From Anoplopoma fimbria (Eukaryota; Chordata; Actinopteri; Perciformes; Anoplopomatidae): a stretch of 64,000 nucleotides of DNA. Below, piece after piece: positions 39,401 to 56,756 of this stretch. The position numbers and the translations under genes were made by a program. The stretch is from NCBI RefSeq assembly GCF_027596085.1, contig NC_072453.1:5186448-5250447 (forward strand), given 5' to 3'. Position 1 is the stretch's first letter, and each line of letters starts with the position of its first letter. The notes under the pieces were generated by a model. That model did not search any database, was not told the origin of the DNA, and saw only the letters and a program-made list of their open reading frames with translations.

Positions 39401-42400
39401 ACAATCCTCTCTTTCCTAAAATAGAAAATTAATGGTTTCACATGTTTTTTTCCCCCCTCAAAAGCTCCAGGCATAAACAAAGGATGACTGCACAGCGTTG
39501 GTAGTTACAATTAATTTGCAGCATGATCCCATAGATTCACCCTCACAGGTCCGCCTGCAGTCGGAACCAAACAGAGTTCAATGGTTTCATCTTTACTGAG
39601 AAACTTGTTGACTAGGCACATCATCTACATCTCTCTTTTTCTTTGATATTTCTGCCGGTGTATCTCCCTGCCATGCCCACAACAAGTAGAGGGGGGTTTT
39701 GTGTGAGGGAGGTGAAGGATGTCAGTTTTGGGAATAATCCTGTGTTAAGTGCAGATGTCCGGACCAGCACAGGAAGAGGCGCCGTTTCCAGTTGTAGTGG
39801 AACAAAATAGGGCAGAGCCCAGCAAGAGCTCTCTCCATGCTACAATTCAATTAGCTTCCTCTAATCAATTAAACACTGAAGTTAATTCATATGCTGTTCA
39901 CAATGCCCGCATTGTTTAGTAGGATTAGGAACATTAGGAATTGAAGCATTTGTCTCACAAATGAACCAAGACATATTACTGCAAACATAATAGGACAGAA
40001 GATGCAAGAGTCAGCCTCTGCTTGGCTCAGCCTTTATAATTAACTTTTGACCCATAAACTTGGAGTCAGTATGATGTGATTTTTGCCCGCAATTAAATGT
40101 AGTTGTATCTATTTTTCCCCATTAACAAGCCAGCAGAAAAAACGTTGGATGCACTCTGGAAGCAGGGTCCTACAAAGCAGCATGTATCAGCCACTCCATA
40201 TGGTCCCACTCTGATTACAGCTGGGTGCATATATGTATGCATGCGTGTGAGATATATAGGGCTATGTCAGTTGGCTGATGTGTCTTTGTTAAGAAAAATC
40301 AAGCGGATAATCGGATGAAGATAGGGTTTTAGTCATTTTTAAAGAGACATTCTGCACAGAATCCTGGTTCAGTTTACTGTGCCTTATTGCAGTTTTATAT
40401 TATTTAACAAAAACAGACAGGTTAATGATATATTCTGAAAAATGTTGTTTTTCAGTTAATTGTGTTTATTATTAACCTGCATGTCAACAAAGCACAAGCC
40501 GTACTGGTGAGATTTTGTAGTTTCTTGCGCTCATTTGGTAGCCTCGATAGACCAGAATGCAATGCAGCCACAAGACATGTCCTTTATGAGTATGTGAAGA
40601 TTTATTTTATCTTAATTGGTATCGGCTGAAACCCAAAGCACAACTGACGCTAATGGAAATAGCCTAAGTACTGGTAAAGACATGTACTTTCTGGGTATGT
40701 GAAGTCTCACTTTATTTTCACTGGAATAACATTTTGCTGTTACTATCACACTTAAGATTACACCCAACAGCTAGCATGCAACAAGTTTTACTCTCTCTCA
40801 CAAACCTTGAGGGTGAGTAGGTGCGCCGAAAAATCAGTCAACAGAGACACATTCAGGTCCATGCTCTATGCTTAAAAAGCACACACGCAAAACCTCTGAC
40901 AAACCCCCTCTTCTAACAGGCTTAATCCTGCCTTATATCAGCGTGGACGGTTTCTGCACAGCACCACTTCAATGTGGCTCAATCCAGAATGTTGAGGCCT
41001 TAATTGTTGTCCCAATCAACAAGGAAGTATCCCTGTGCTGTGTGGGACCGGATTCATCCATTGCATCACTTTGCTGCAGTTGTAGCAACGTTGTAAATTA
41101 GTAACCTGCTTCATGACCCATACTGTTATAACGAGATTGCCGTTGAGCAGAACATCTTCAGAGTTTCAGTCATCTGTGATAGTCTGATTTATTTAGATTG
41201 AGACGGGCTGATTATTCAATGTCTATGCAGCCCTCCAATATGTCTGTTTGGCACGTGGTAGAGAAATAACATGCCTCATTAATCTGGACTGTGTTCAGCA
41301 GTTAGACTGAGTCAGCTATGCTTGATTTTAATGCCACTTGTGTGTCCCTGAGGAGAGTCTACTGACAGTAATGATTGTGTACAACAACTTCAGGGTTCTT
41401 TTAAAATTACAATGTTTATTGTTGCATTAATAAATACTCAAATCTGGGACTCTACAGTACGTTTTTGTCGGATTTCTGAGGAATTCCTGAACCTTTGAAA
41501 CCCATCTGCAACAGTTCAACACACACTCACTGCTAATGCAAACACACAAGTAATGTGACACACTTCCTTTCTCACAGTGGGGGAGAGAGTGAAGCAGGCA
41601 ATGTCGGTAATAAACGGAAGAGAATGGAGAAAGAGAAACACACGCACACACAAAATGAGAGCAAGGACAAAGGAAACGCGTCGGGCATCTTTCCAACTGG
41701 GAGAAAAATGCTGTCATTTGGCTGGAAACTTTCCATCACATCCACTACAGCAGCATGTGACTCCCCTCACAGCTATAATGGATTTGACTGAATCTGTATG
41801 CAGAAATGTCTCACGGTTGAATGTCATCAGAAAAAAATTGCTTTGCGAAATGATGGGACTGGACACAAGTAGACATACAGAAGTAGTCCACTTTCACCTT
41901 ATGACTAAAGCACTGCATATGCTGCAAGTCACTGCTAATGCAGAGTGAGAACTCCTTCAACTGTTTTTTTCTCAGGAAGTTTAATATCTGCTGCCATTGG
42001 CTGATATAAGAGCTGCACATAACTGCCTGAAACCAATCTGAGGCAAACTGTGAATCCTTCTGTCACAACTCAATATGCAGCCAAACGATGGATGCTTGCA
42101 GATAGCATCTAGAGACAAGTATAGCTTTCAAAGATTAACAAGGAATTAATTTCCATTGCTGAGACATTTCCACATGGAATCTGTTGTGTTGTGCAGCTGT
42201 ACATGCAGCTTTAGCACAAGAACAATTTGTAGTTTTGTGCATTTATTAAGTGTTTATTTGTAGTGTGTTGGTGAGTCTGATTGAAATGCTTCATGGGTGG
42301 CAAAATGTTATTCTTTGATGCCGCTGTGATATAAAAAAAAAAAGCCGTTATTAAACTTTATTATCAGATTTGCAGTGCCCTAATAAGACTCACCTCCACA

Positions 42401-43610
42401 GATAAGTCTTCTGAAAATCAATCAAATGTCACGATTCGAGCTGCTAAATGATTCATAGCGATATAGGGTCTTGTTACTGCAGCATATAGGCTTAAATTGA
42501 CCCTGTGGGAACTGGAGATAGCAGCAGCACAAATGCCAAAACCTGGTTCTTCCGTCTGCATTATGCGCTCAGTTCAGCTGAACTGATAAAATCCAAGGAA
42601 TAAGTTGTGGAAACTCTCATCCTTTAGCTTTCACTCCATTAGTAATGTTGACTTTCTCCACATCGTGTGATACCAGACTTCCCGTTGACTCTATCGTGAG
42701 TGCTGCGGTCATTACAGAGCACATTCTGGCATTTAAGTGTTGATTGCCTGCAGACAGTCAATCTGACTCCTATGCAAATGAGAGCACCATGACAGGGGTC
42801 ATTAAATCTTGGTGATTATTTAGAGAGCTAATGGTTAAACATAATGATCCGATAAAATGACTCTTGGAACTGTGGTGTGAAGGAAGGTGCATGGGGACTG
42901 AGGGCAGCAGGGATGCAGGAGGAGAGCTGAGCGTGACAGTGCACAGTAAAGGCCTAAACAACAATGTTCTCTTTAATAATAGTTCTGGCTTATTGAACCC
43001 TCTGATGTTGAATAGAAGTGGTCTGACAAGAAGTCCTTTATGAGTTTCCAAACACAATGAAAGGAGCTCAATCGCTGTAACAGAGCTTCGAAGCGGCCAA
43101 ATCGTCTGCGTAAAGTGCACTGGTAAAAAGACCTGCCAAATTAGTCAGTCAGTAGAACAGCATAGAAAATAACAGCAACACATGCCTAACACAGACATAT
43201 TGAACTGAAAGGAGGAACTAGTCAAAATGTGATAGGGTGGGTAAGTGATATATTTCTGATAATTTGGATGCAAACGTTGCACATTGTTAACAACCTTTTT
43301 GAAAAGCCAGGGTCCTTGAAACTCATTCAAGACATACTTAATTCTAAAATATGCTGAGTTTTTTTTAATGCCTCCGAACAGATTTCCGCCTTAATGTATT
43401 TTCACCGTTTGACATCCCGAGGTCCCACAGTGTGACTCCACTGTGTTTTACAGCCTCCCTGATGTGCCAGCGACAGGCCTGTTTGTCCTTCATTAATCTC
43501 TCTCCTATGCTTTTAGCCCCCACCTAATGGTGACGTTTATCCTGTTAATGTGTTGTTTGTTGGGAGAATCCCCCAATAACATAATCCAGAGTCAAGGTTA
43601 CTAATGTATT

Positions 43611-43611
<1 letters not shown>
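36414..43611. other. intergenic stretch between cyth3 and rac1, no gene seen
   Basis: Reading both strands gave only short ORFs without splice context or recognisable motifs. Segments near 39830-39900 with several TAAT/ATTA cores could be a conserved non-coding element, but nothing specific can be claimed. Human FAM220A lies in this interval as I remember; I see no counterpart. Confidence 0.5.

Positions 43612-43685
<74 letters not shown>
43612..43685. repeat. (GT)n microsatellite
   Basis: About 37 perfect GT units. Confidence 0.98.
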
Positions 43686-43687
<2 letters not shown>

Positions 43688-44675
43688 ACTGTGTGCTACA
43701 CTGGTTGCCATGGAGTCAGTGATTAATGGTTGGAGAAATAAACCATTACAAAGATGATACATGATACTTTAGGCATGAGAGAAACTGTGAGGAAAGAAAA
43801 AGTGTGTGTGTGTGTTTTCTATTTTAGATTTTTTGGCATTAAAGATTTGGACATTATCATAGACTGTAGTGTGACAGTAAAATTGTAAAAGTGTAAAATG
43901 CTGTCCTCTTGTGTTCATGTGTATTTCATCATTTGATCATGTGTTTACTTAAAATCTTCATTGACATTTTAGCCAGTAACTATTGCTGTCAGATACATTT
44001 AGAGGAGCAGAAATGCATTTTTTTTTTCAAATGGTGGACTTTAAACATAAAAAAACCAACATTTTATAAAATAGAATTACCTTAAAGTTGCACAATTGTA
44101 ATCGAGTGAATTTACTTTCCCCTACAATTTGTATTTTTCCTCTGCAATTCGTCTTTTTATTTACTCAAAGCATTAAGTATCTGAGATCGACTTCTTTTTA
44201 ACATTAAAAATGAAGGAAAGAAAACCCTTCACTGCTGCAATAAGATGAGGAGAAACCATATGAATAAAGAAAGTAGTTTCTTTTGTCGTTCACTCTTCAC
44301 ACATCAAGACTCAGTTCTGCAGATTGTTGGTACACGGAAGTCTGATACGTTCCTAAAATAGCACTCATTCACACGAACCAGTGGTGGGAAATGACATGTA
44401 TTTATTTATTCACTTCAAAGTGTGAGATAATTGTATTTTCACTTGAAATTCAATATCTCTGCTTTCTGCTTTCACTCCACTACATTACTTTCCTATATCT
44501 ACTTGACAGCTATAGTTACTAGTTTCTATAGATAATAAATTAGCTCCATCTCAACCAGCTGCAATATTTAAAAATCTTCTTACACATCCATGCATCATGA
44601 ATTATTATCCAACTAACTAAAGTGATGAATATCCTATTGCATTTTATCTTTGCAAACTCTACTCAGGAAAAAGAT

Positions 44676-44676
44676 T

Positions 44677-44737
<61 letters not shown>
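44676..44737. repeat. (TA)n microsatellite
   Basis: About 60 bp of TA; it is the target of the MITE that follows directly. Confidence 0.96.
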
Positions 44738-44740
<3 letters not shown>

Positions 44741-44970
44741 TCAGTCAAAAGTTTGGACACACCTTCTCATTCAACTACTTTGAAGAATCTAAAATCTAAA
44801 ACATATTCTGGTTTGTTGAGCATTTGTTTGTTTACCACATAATTCCATATGTGTTCCTTCATAGTTTGGATGTCTTCAATATTAATCTACAATGTAGAAA
44901 AAAATAAAAATAAAAATAAAGAAAAACCATTGAATGAGAAGGTGTGTCCAAACGTTTGACTGGTACTGTA
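44736..44970. mobile_element. Tc1-type MITE (about 230 bp)
   Basis: Ends are AGTATCAGTCAAAAGTTTGG and the inverse of CAGTACCAGTCAAACGTTTG, continuing with GGACACACCTTCTCATTCAA on both sides, and flanked by TA. No ORF. These ends are typical of a widespread fish Tc1-like family; the left end has lost the first C and has one change. Confidence 0.9.
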
Positions 44971-45078
44971 TGTCTCACCATCACCGTGTTTGAGATGCCT
45001 ACGTGCGAGTAGTTTTGGTAGCAGATACTGGTTCTTGTCATTTAACTCAGTGTGGTGTTGTGACAGTTCCTGCGGTGA

Positions 45079-45092
45079 CCAGCAGGGGGCGC
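45079..45092 (+). promoter_or_regulatory. CTCF-like motif upstream of rac1
   Basis: CCAGCAGGGGGCGC fits the vertebrate CTCF core (CCASYAGRKGGCRS) at every position, about 350 bp upstream of the rac1 ATG and at the edge of its GC-rich 5' region. Confidence 0.55.
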
Positions 45093-45438
45093 GGTTTCCC
45101 GTCCTGCTCGGACCGGATATGACTTGCATGGATATCGGAGGAGCAGCTTCCAAACTGTGGGCGTTTTTTCCCTCAATCTTTTTTTATTCCTGGGTGTTGC
45201 CTGCCTGGAAGTTTCCCGGAGTGTTGTAGAGAAGGAAATACAAGCCGGATCATTTCTGTAACGACAACATCCATCAACTTTTTGTGTTGTTCAGCCGAGG
45301 CCCTCGCAGGTTGTTCCCGTTGTTCTGGTTTCAGTCGAGCACAGGACCGGTCTTTAGCTTAGCCGCCGTTAGCTAGCCGAGCTAACCGGGATCGAGCTGC
45401 TGTAACGTGGGCTAGGCTGCTAGCAAGAGAGGCGTCCG
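45093..45438 (+). promoter_or_regulatory. rac1: rac1 promoter / 5' UTR, GC-rich
   Basis: Locally CpG-rich sequence just before the rac1 start codon, with no TATA box, as expected for a broadly expressed gene. The exact transcription start cannot be placed. Confidence 0.5.
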
Positions 45439-50059
<4,621 letters not shown>

Positions 50060-51474
50060 GGGACCACAGGGAATAGAAAATACGGTTGCAGTAAGAACTC
50101 GCCTACTCAGAGGGAAGAAGATGATGGCTGGGTTCCCCACATATCTATTCACCCCTTGTGTCCTTGCTTACATAGAAGCTCTGGTAGTTCACACTCCCAT
50201 CTGAAAACTCATCACAGATTTAAGCAGTGCTGAACATTTTCTTTCAGCTATGGTTTCAGTTTACTTACATCCGTTTATTTCTTTCACTTTGATGGGAATG
50301 AAGTGATGTTGTAAAGGCCTTGGGGAATGTGAGGGTGGGGGATTTGATCTGGGATCTGGGGTTGATTTAAGGAGGTGGAGGAGGAGGAGGGGGAGGAGGG
50401 GGATTTACAACAAAAAAAAAATTTGAATCATTTTTCTCAGACATTACGGAGAAACACTACTCGAATGTGATTTTATCATGAAGTAACTGTAGATTTAACT
50501 CTAAAAGAGAATGATGTCCTGCACTGCACAATTTCCCCCCTACACACTAAGAGATTCCTGCTGCCTTGATGAAATTTTACTTTGAGAAAAATATTATTTA
50601 GAAGTTTTAATGTCTACTCATTTCATCATCATGCCAGCTCTGGTTTAGAGACCGTTGTGTTTACATGTGTCATCTGACTAGACTGAGGTGTTGCCAAAAT
50701 TCAGTCAATGGTCATCACTTTGTAGTCACTCCATAAATACTAAAATGTCTCTTTTTTTTTTTTCTATTTTGTTGTAACGTGTACAAGATACCATCATGGA
50801 GAAACAGTTTCACCCTTAGATGACTTATGACAATTGTTGTAGCAGCTTCTAAGATGAGTAATAATTACTAGTCTGTATTTAACAAGCATTTAAAACAAAG
50901 CCTCTGCTAGATAATTAACAGTTGATTATCTTGTTTTGTTCCAAAAAGCTGTCTAGATGAATGAATGCATTGCTCTCTTCTTGTTAAGTGAACACACTCC
51001 CACATGACTAACTGTCTGGCATGTGAAGTGCAGCCAGTGTTGTGCAGGTTCATTCTCAATCTATCTGTAGAGGTTGTATCATGATTTTAAGTTCCCACTA
51101 AGTTCTTTCTGATTTTGACCACATTTATTCCTGTGTTTAATGAAGTCTACAAACTAGTGTATTCACGCTCGAATGTTGCAACAGATTGTAATGTTTTTGT
51201 TATACTATTTGAGCATTAACTATTCAGCAAATACATTTTATTTTGTAATGAGCAATGATCAAATTGCATGGGTGCTCTGGGGAACCACTGTAAATCTGGA
51301 TTTATTTTATCAGCGTTAAATGGCGCATTGGAAGTGCATACTTGGATTTATCTTCTTGCTAATTGCGGTTTAATTTTTGCATAGTAATAGGGAGATTTAA
51401 AAAAAAAAAAAAAAAAAAGCAAATACATTCATCGAAAATGTTTTGAATTTATAATTTCTCTCCAAACATTTAAG
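50060..51474 (+). other. rac1: rac1 3' UTR and flank
   Basis: Non-coding, with a purine-rich stretch (GGAGGAGGAGG, 50375-50402) and a 20-nt A run near 51400. No AATAAA was seen before 51747-51752; AATACA near 51229 is a weak alternative. UTR length is uncertain. Confidence 0.45.
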
Positions 51475-51640
51475 TATACCAGCTTAACATCAGCATGTTA
51501 TTATTGTCAGGGAGCATGTTATCATGCCAGCATACTGAATTTATGATGGAGAACATGGTAAAAATTACACCCATTTAACATCAGCATTAGCAAACTTACA
51601 TTAGCTTTTAGCTCAAAGCATCACTGCGCCTTAGTTCTGT
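51475..51640 (+). repeat. dispersed teleost repeat, family B, diverged
   Basis: AACATCAGCATGTTATTATTGTC, GAACATGGTAAA and TTAGCTCAAAGCATCACTG match the family seen near 23.8 and 27.5 kb. Confidence 0.6.
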
Positions 51641-52249
51641 CAACTTTGATTCAGTTGCGTGCTAAATTTCTTTAGCAAATCAATAATCAAAATTTTATCT
51701 TCTGTTCATTTACTTTATTATTGATCAACTAACCATTTCTTTATAAAATAAACAGGATCAGTATACATATTTGAGGCAGGTTTACCAGGTCATACAGCTT
51801 CAGGATGGATAAAGTGAAGTATGAAAGCCAAAAGGGGACTTTATGATAATGAAAAATAGAACATATAACTGTACAATAGCATTATAATTTTCAACATATG
51901 TATGTGTTATTTTAGTAAAAATGTAAATGAAAATTCAATAATCCAATTTGTATTTTCATTTTCACATACTCTGACCATATTAAAGTAAAAATGGAAAAGT
52001 TGTTTGACGTTTATTTTCTAAAGGTCTACCCTGCTGTACAGTGGACAATATTCAAATGTTAATCAAACATTTTACACAAAAATGTAATAGAATGTAACCA
52101 GATTTTCCATCTATTTAAGCAACATTTTGGTGTCAAAATGAAATTGCAACCTGTCAGTCCTCTTATCAAGGCGGGTCTTCAGTAACGACACACTTCCTTT
52201 GTTCAGTGACCAAGAAAAATGTAACAGCGGCACCTGAAACCTCACTTCC

Positions 52250-52310
52250 GGTACATCCCAAGACTCTTAATTGCATCCACGTTTCCCTCGACACCCCGAC
52301 GCTGTTATTC
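52250..52310 (+). repeat. diverged copy of the 54.0-kb foldback element
   Basis: GTACATCCCAAGACTCTTAATTGC is closely similar to GTACATCCCGAGTCTCTTAAATTGC at 54004-54028. Only the left part can be recognised; minisatellite begins about 30 bp after it. Confidence 0.55.
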
Positions 52311-52334
52311 TTGATTGGTTTGTTCTTTTATACC

Positions 52335-52918
52335 TCAGATAGCGTGTTGAAAAAAGTCGTAAAATAGTATGTCGAAAATTTCATAGTTGCGTATGTCCAA
52401 AATGTCCTTAAAAAAGTCATGGTATTATATATCATAAATAGGCATAGTATAGAATGTCCAATACTGTGGCTTAAAATGGCATGAAAAAAGATATTGCATA
52501 GTATGCTCAAAAATGTCATTAAAACTCATAGTATGGTATTTCAAAAATGTCACAGTATAATATGTTGAAAAATGCCATAGTATAGTATGTCACAAAAAGT
52601 TATAGTATGTTGAAAAATGTCATATTATAATTTATTGAAAAAAGTCATAGTTAAGGATGTTGAAAAAGGCATCGTAAAGTGTTCCAAAATAAGTCTTACT
52701 ATAGTGAGTCGAAATAAAATCATAGTATGGTATTTCGAAAAATGTGATCAAGAATTATAGTATAGTATGTTGAAAGTAGTCACAGTAGAATATGTCAAAT
52801 GTCGAAAAAAAAAAAGTCATAGTGTAGTATGTCCAAAAGTATGGAAAAAAGTCGAAAGATGTCATTAAAAATCATAGTATAGTGTGTCGAAAAACGTCAT
52901 AGTATAGTATATATTTAT
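52335..52918. repeat. minisatellite block 1, core GTCATAGTATAGTATGTC
   Basis: Degenerate tandem units of about 25-45 bp combining TCATAGTATAGTATGT with CGAAAAA-type spacers. AT-rich, no ORF. Confidence 0.9.
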
Positions 52919-53194
52919 ATAGACTTGACCTTCCTAACACATTTGTGGTTTATCCTTTTACTTGTGGTTATCAAGTATTCGTTCTATCAGCACCTTAGTG
53001 AGCTATTCCTGAAGTTAACCTTTGTTCTAAGTTTTTTTGTCCGCAGTACTGGGGACAACACTTGGAGATTCTCAAGACCTCAGTCTATCTTGCTGTTGTT
53101 AGAGCTCCCAGACCCTGGAAGGCTGTACCTGTTGAAATCGAACTGTTGTTTGAAGCTTATGTAAAACATCACCTCCACCTTAGTCCATAAAATA

Positions 53195-53233
<39 letters not shown>

Positions 53234-53990
53234 ATAAAAGAACAACTTTCTATGTCTCTTATCGTCGCTAAATGTAGCACATGGGCTGAAGATGATGTAC
53301 GTCCATGATTATTTTTTGGCTTGTATCTACATTGTTGAATGCACTTATTGGAAGCTGCACTGGATAAAATCATCAGCTAAATGAAGGTAATGTAAGGGTA
53401 CTAGATTTGTTCAAAAATTGCTCGAGGAAAGAACTTGCAATCTCAAAACATTGGCGAAAGATGACACTTTGATTCACAACTGTTCCAGAGAATTACATCT
53501 TTTAATAATTCAGGATATGCTATACAGCTTTTATTAAATCAAAACTTGATCACAGGAACAGGAGTGTAACAGCATGAAATTAAAGAAACTGCAATACGAA
53601 AAATATATCAGTTTTATTTAGTCATGGTTCTGTTGAAAAAAAAAAAATTTATGGTGACTTTTGGGGAAATTTTCAACACTTGAATATAACATTCACAGAG
53701 TTAAAACCTTAGGACAAAAGATCAGACGTTTTATATTTGGAAAGTTCAATAAATACAGGCGTCAACTACAAGTCCTTAAGAGCATTGCTGTAAGAAACAG
53801 CCTATCACGAGCTTAAAGGTTAAATTAAAGGTTAAATTAAAAGGTTGTGCTTTGTAGAGCCCACTGAATTAATACAGAAATTAGATTCAGCTCACTTTGG
53901 GATTAATTAAGACCAAGCCTTAGTGAATTGTCTTGTTACAGTAATGTAGCGTTCATTTGCACACTTGGGGAGGTTAAGACCTCTGAGTTT
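52919..53990. other. unique spacer between minisatellite blocks
   Basis: No gene found. It holds a TA tract at about 53198-53230 and a reverse, diverged copy of the rac1-intron repeat at 53340-53395 (GGATAAAATCATCAGCTAAATG). A GC-balanced patch at 53040-53160 has one short ORF of unknown meaning. Confidence 0.6.
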
Positions 53991-54014
53991 GTATACTCAA
54001 AGGGTACATCCCGA

Positions 54015-54136
54015 GTCTCTTAAATTGCCTCTTCGATTCCCTCAGTTGCGTCGTTTCCTTGCATGGAGGGATGCATGGAGAGACGCAAGGAAACCATGCG
54101 AGAAGAGAGGAAACGAGGAAATGTGTTTTAAGAGAC
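54015..54136. mobile_element. foldback / palindromic MITE-like element
   Basis: Outer inverted repeat GTCTCTTAAA (54015-54024) pairs exactly with TTTAAGAGAC (54127-54136). Inner arms GTTTCCTTGC (54053-54062) and GCAAGGAAAC (54085-54094) also pair exactly. The whole 120 bp can fold into one imperfect hairpin; no ORF. Confidence 0.7.
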
Positions 54137-54165
54137 ATGAGACGTCCTTGCCTCTGAAGCATGGA

Positions 54166-55767
54166 GTATAGTCAGTCAAAAAATGTCAAAATAAATGTCA
54201 TAGTATAAGATGTCAAAAGTCATAGTATAGTATGTCAAAAAGACAGAATACTATGTAAAAATCAATTTGTGAAAAAAGTCATAGTTAAAAGTCATAGTAT
54301 AGTATGTCAAAAAACGTCATAATATTGTATGTTTAAAGAAGTCGTAAAAAGTCATAGTATAGTATGTTGAAAAAAGTCAAGGAAAAGCCATAGTATAGTA
54401 TGTCGAAAAAAGTCATAAAAAGGCATAGTATAGTATGCCGAAAAAAGTTATAAAATAGTCATAGTATAGTATGTCAAAAAAAGTCATAAAAAAGTCATAG
54501 CATAGTATGTCGAAGTATGGTATGTTGACAAAAAGTCACAAAAAAAGATCATAGTATAGGTTAATAAACGTCACCAAGTAGTATAGTAATTACAAATACG
54601 TCATGAAAAAACACAGAAAAGTATGTCAAAAAAAGTCATGCAAAATGTATTGTGTCGAAAAATGTCACAATGAATGTCATAGTAGAGAATGTGAAAATAA
54701 GAGTATAGTATGTTAAGAATGGTCATGAAAATTCAAATAATGTAGTATGTCAAAAAAAAGTAATTAAAGTCATAGCATAGTATGTTGAAAAAAGTCATAA
54801 AAGTCATAGCATAGTATGTCGAAAAAAGTCATAAAAAAGTACTAGAATACTATATCAATAAAAGTAATTGAAAACCATGCCGAGAAAAGTCATAATAAAG
54901 TCATATTATAGTATATCGAAAAAAGGTATAAAAAAGTAAATGTATAGTATGTTGAGAAAAGTCATGAAAAATTCATAGTATAGTCTGTCGAAAAAAGTCA
55001 TAGTGTACTATGTAATTTTTGGGGGAAAAAAGTCATAGTATTGTATGTCTAAAGAAGTCGTAATATAGTTTATTAAATAATGTCTAATTAAAAGTATAGT
55101 ATGTCAAAAAATATCAAAAAAGTCGTAGTATTCTATGTTGAAATATGTCAAGCAAAACCTAGTAATATGTCGAAAAATGTTGTGCAAAATGTAGTACTAT
55201 AGTAAGTCGAAAAATATAAAAAAAAGTCATAGTATAGTGTGTCAAAAATGTCATTAAAACGTCATAGTATGTCAAAAAATGTCATTAAAAATAATTTTAT
55301 ATTGTGTCAAAAAAAGTCATGTCGGAAAATGTTATGAAAAGTTCATAGTATAGTATGTCAACAAAAGTCATGAAAAAAGTAATTATATAGTATGTCGAAA
55401 AATGTTATTAAAAACGTCATAGTATAGTATGTTGATGACTATCATGAAAAAAATCTTAGTGTAATATGTTGAAAATTGTCAGATATATAGCCATAGCATA
55501 GTATGTTAAAAAAAGAGTCATAGTATAGTATTTCCAAAAATGTGTCACCAAAAAAGGTAATAGTGTAGTAAGTTGAAATATGTCATAAAAAAACAAAAAG
55601 ACATGGTATAGTATATCGAAAACAAAGTCATAGAATAGTATGTCGAAAAATGTAGAAGTATAGTATATCTTTAAATGTCACAATAAATGTCAGTATAGTA
55701 TGTCAAAAAAAGTAATTGTATAGTATGTTAGGAAATGTAGTGAAAAAAGTAATTGTATAGTATGTCA
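54166..55767. repeat. minisatellite block 2, core GTCATAGTATAGTATGTC
   Basis: About 1.6 kb of the same degenerate repeat, beginning about 30 bp after the foldback element. It contains the segment 54514-54702 that recurs at 57101-57313. Confidence 0.92.
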
Positions 55768-56756
55768 AAAATGGAAAAGGCTGGAAGCACTGTGAGAGTC
55801 ATGTTCTTCGACTTCTCCAGTGCCTTCAACACCATCCAGCCTTTGCTTCTGAGGGACAAGCTGGAGCAGACCGGGGTGGACCACCACCTCACTGCATGGA
55901 TACTGGACTACCTCACCAACCGTCCACAGTATGTGAGGATAGGGGAGTGTGAGTCAGATCGGGTGTCCTGCAGCACGGGGGCCCCACAAGGAACCGTTCT
56001 GGCTCCATTCCTCTTCTCCATATACACTTCGGACTTCACATATAACTCTGCTACCTGCCACCTGCAATCGTCGGCCTCATCTCCGCCGGCGATGAGAGGG
56101 AATACAGAGAACTGAACCAGGACTTCATAGGATGGTGCCGGCGGAACTGCCTCCAGATCAACTCTGGTAAAACCAAAGAGCTGGTGGTGGACTTCCGCCG
56201 GGGTAAACACTGTCCTCCGGAACCAGTGAACATCCAGGGACAGGACATTGAGATTGTGCAATCTTATAAGTACCTGGGTGTTCACTTGAACAATAAACTG
56301 GACTGGACTAATCATTCAAATGCACTTTATAAAAAGGGTCAGAGCAGACTCTATCTGCTGAGGAGACTGAGGTCCTTTGGAGTGCAGGGAGCACTCCTGA
56401 AGACCTTTTTCAACTCCGTGGTGGCATCAGCCATCTTTTATGCAGTGGTCTGCTGGAGCAGCAGCATCTCAGCAGCAGACAAGAAGAAACTGAACAAGCT
56501 TGTCAGGAAGGCCAGCAGTGTGCTGGGGTGTCCATTGGATACGGTGGAGGTGGTGGGAGACAGGAGGGTGATGGCCAAGCTGTCATCCCTGATGAACAAC
56601 ACCTCCCACCCCATGCAGGACGCCCTGGCAGCTCTGTGCAGCTCCTTCAGCCACCGGCTGCTTCACCCCCGGTGTGTGAAGGAGAGGTACCGCAGGTCCT
56701 TCCTTCCTGCTGCTGTCAGGCTGCACAACCAGCTCTGCTCCCAGCAGACCACATGA
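55768..56756 (+). pseudogene. LINE reverse-transcriptase remnant, frameshifted
   Basis: Frame 1 (to 56115) has RT motif A (VMFFDFSSAFNTIQP) and motif B (STGAPQGTVLAPFLF). A second frame from about 56064 to 56756 continues with GLISAGDEREY, INSGKTKELVVDFRRG and YLGVHLNNKLDW, ending SQQTT. The change of frame falls exactly where the F-x-D-D catalytic box should be (near 56060-56065), and that box is absent. The copy is therefore dead. Confidence 0.88.

Noticed and set aside
41577..41948. 123-codon ORF between cyth3 and rac1
   Set aside because: No homology recognised and no supporting exon structure.
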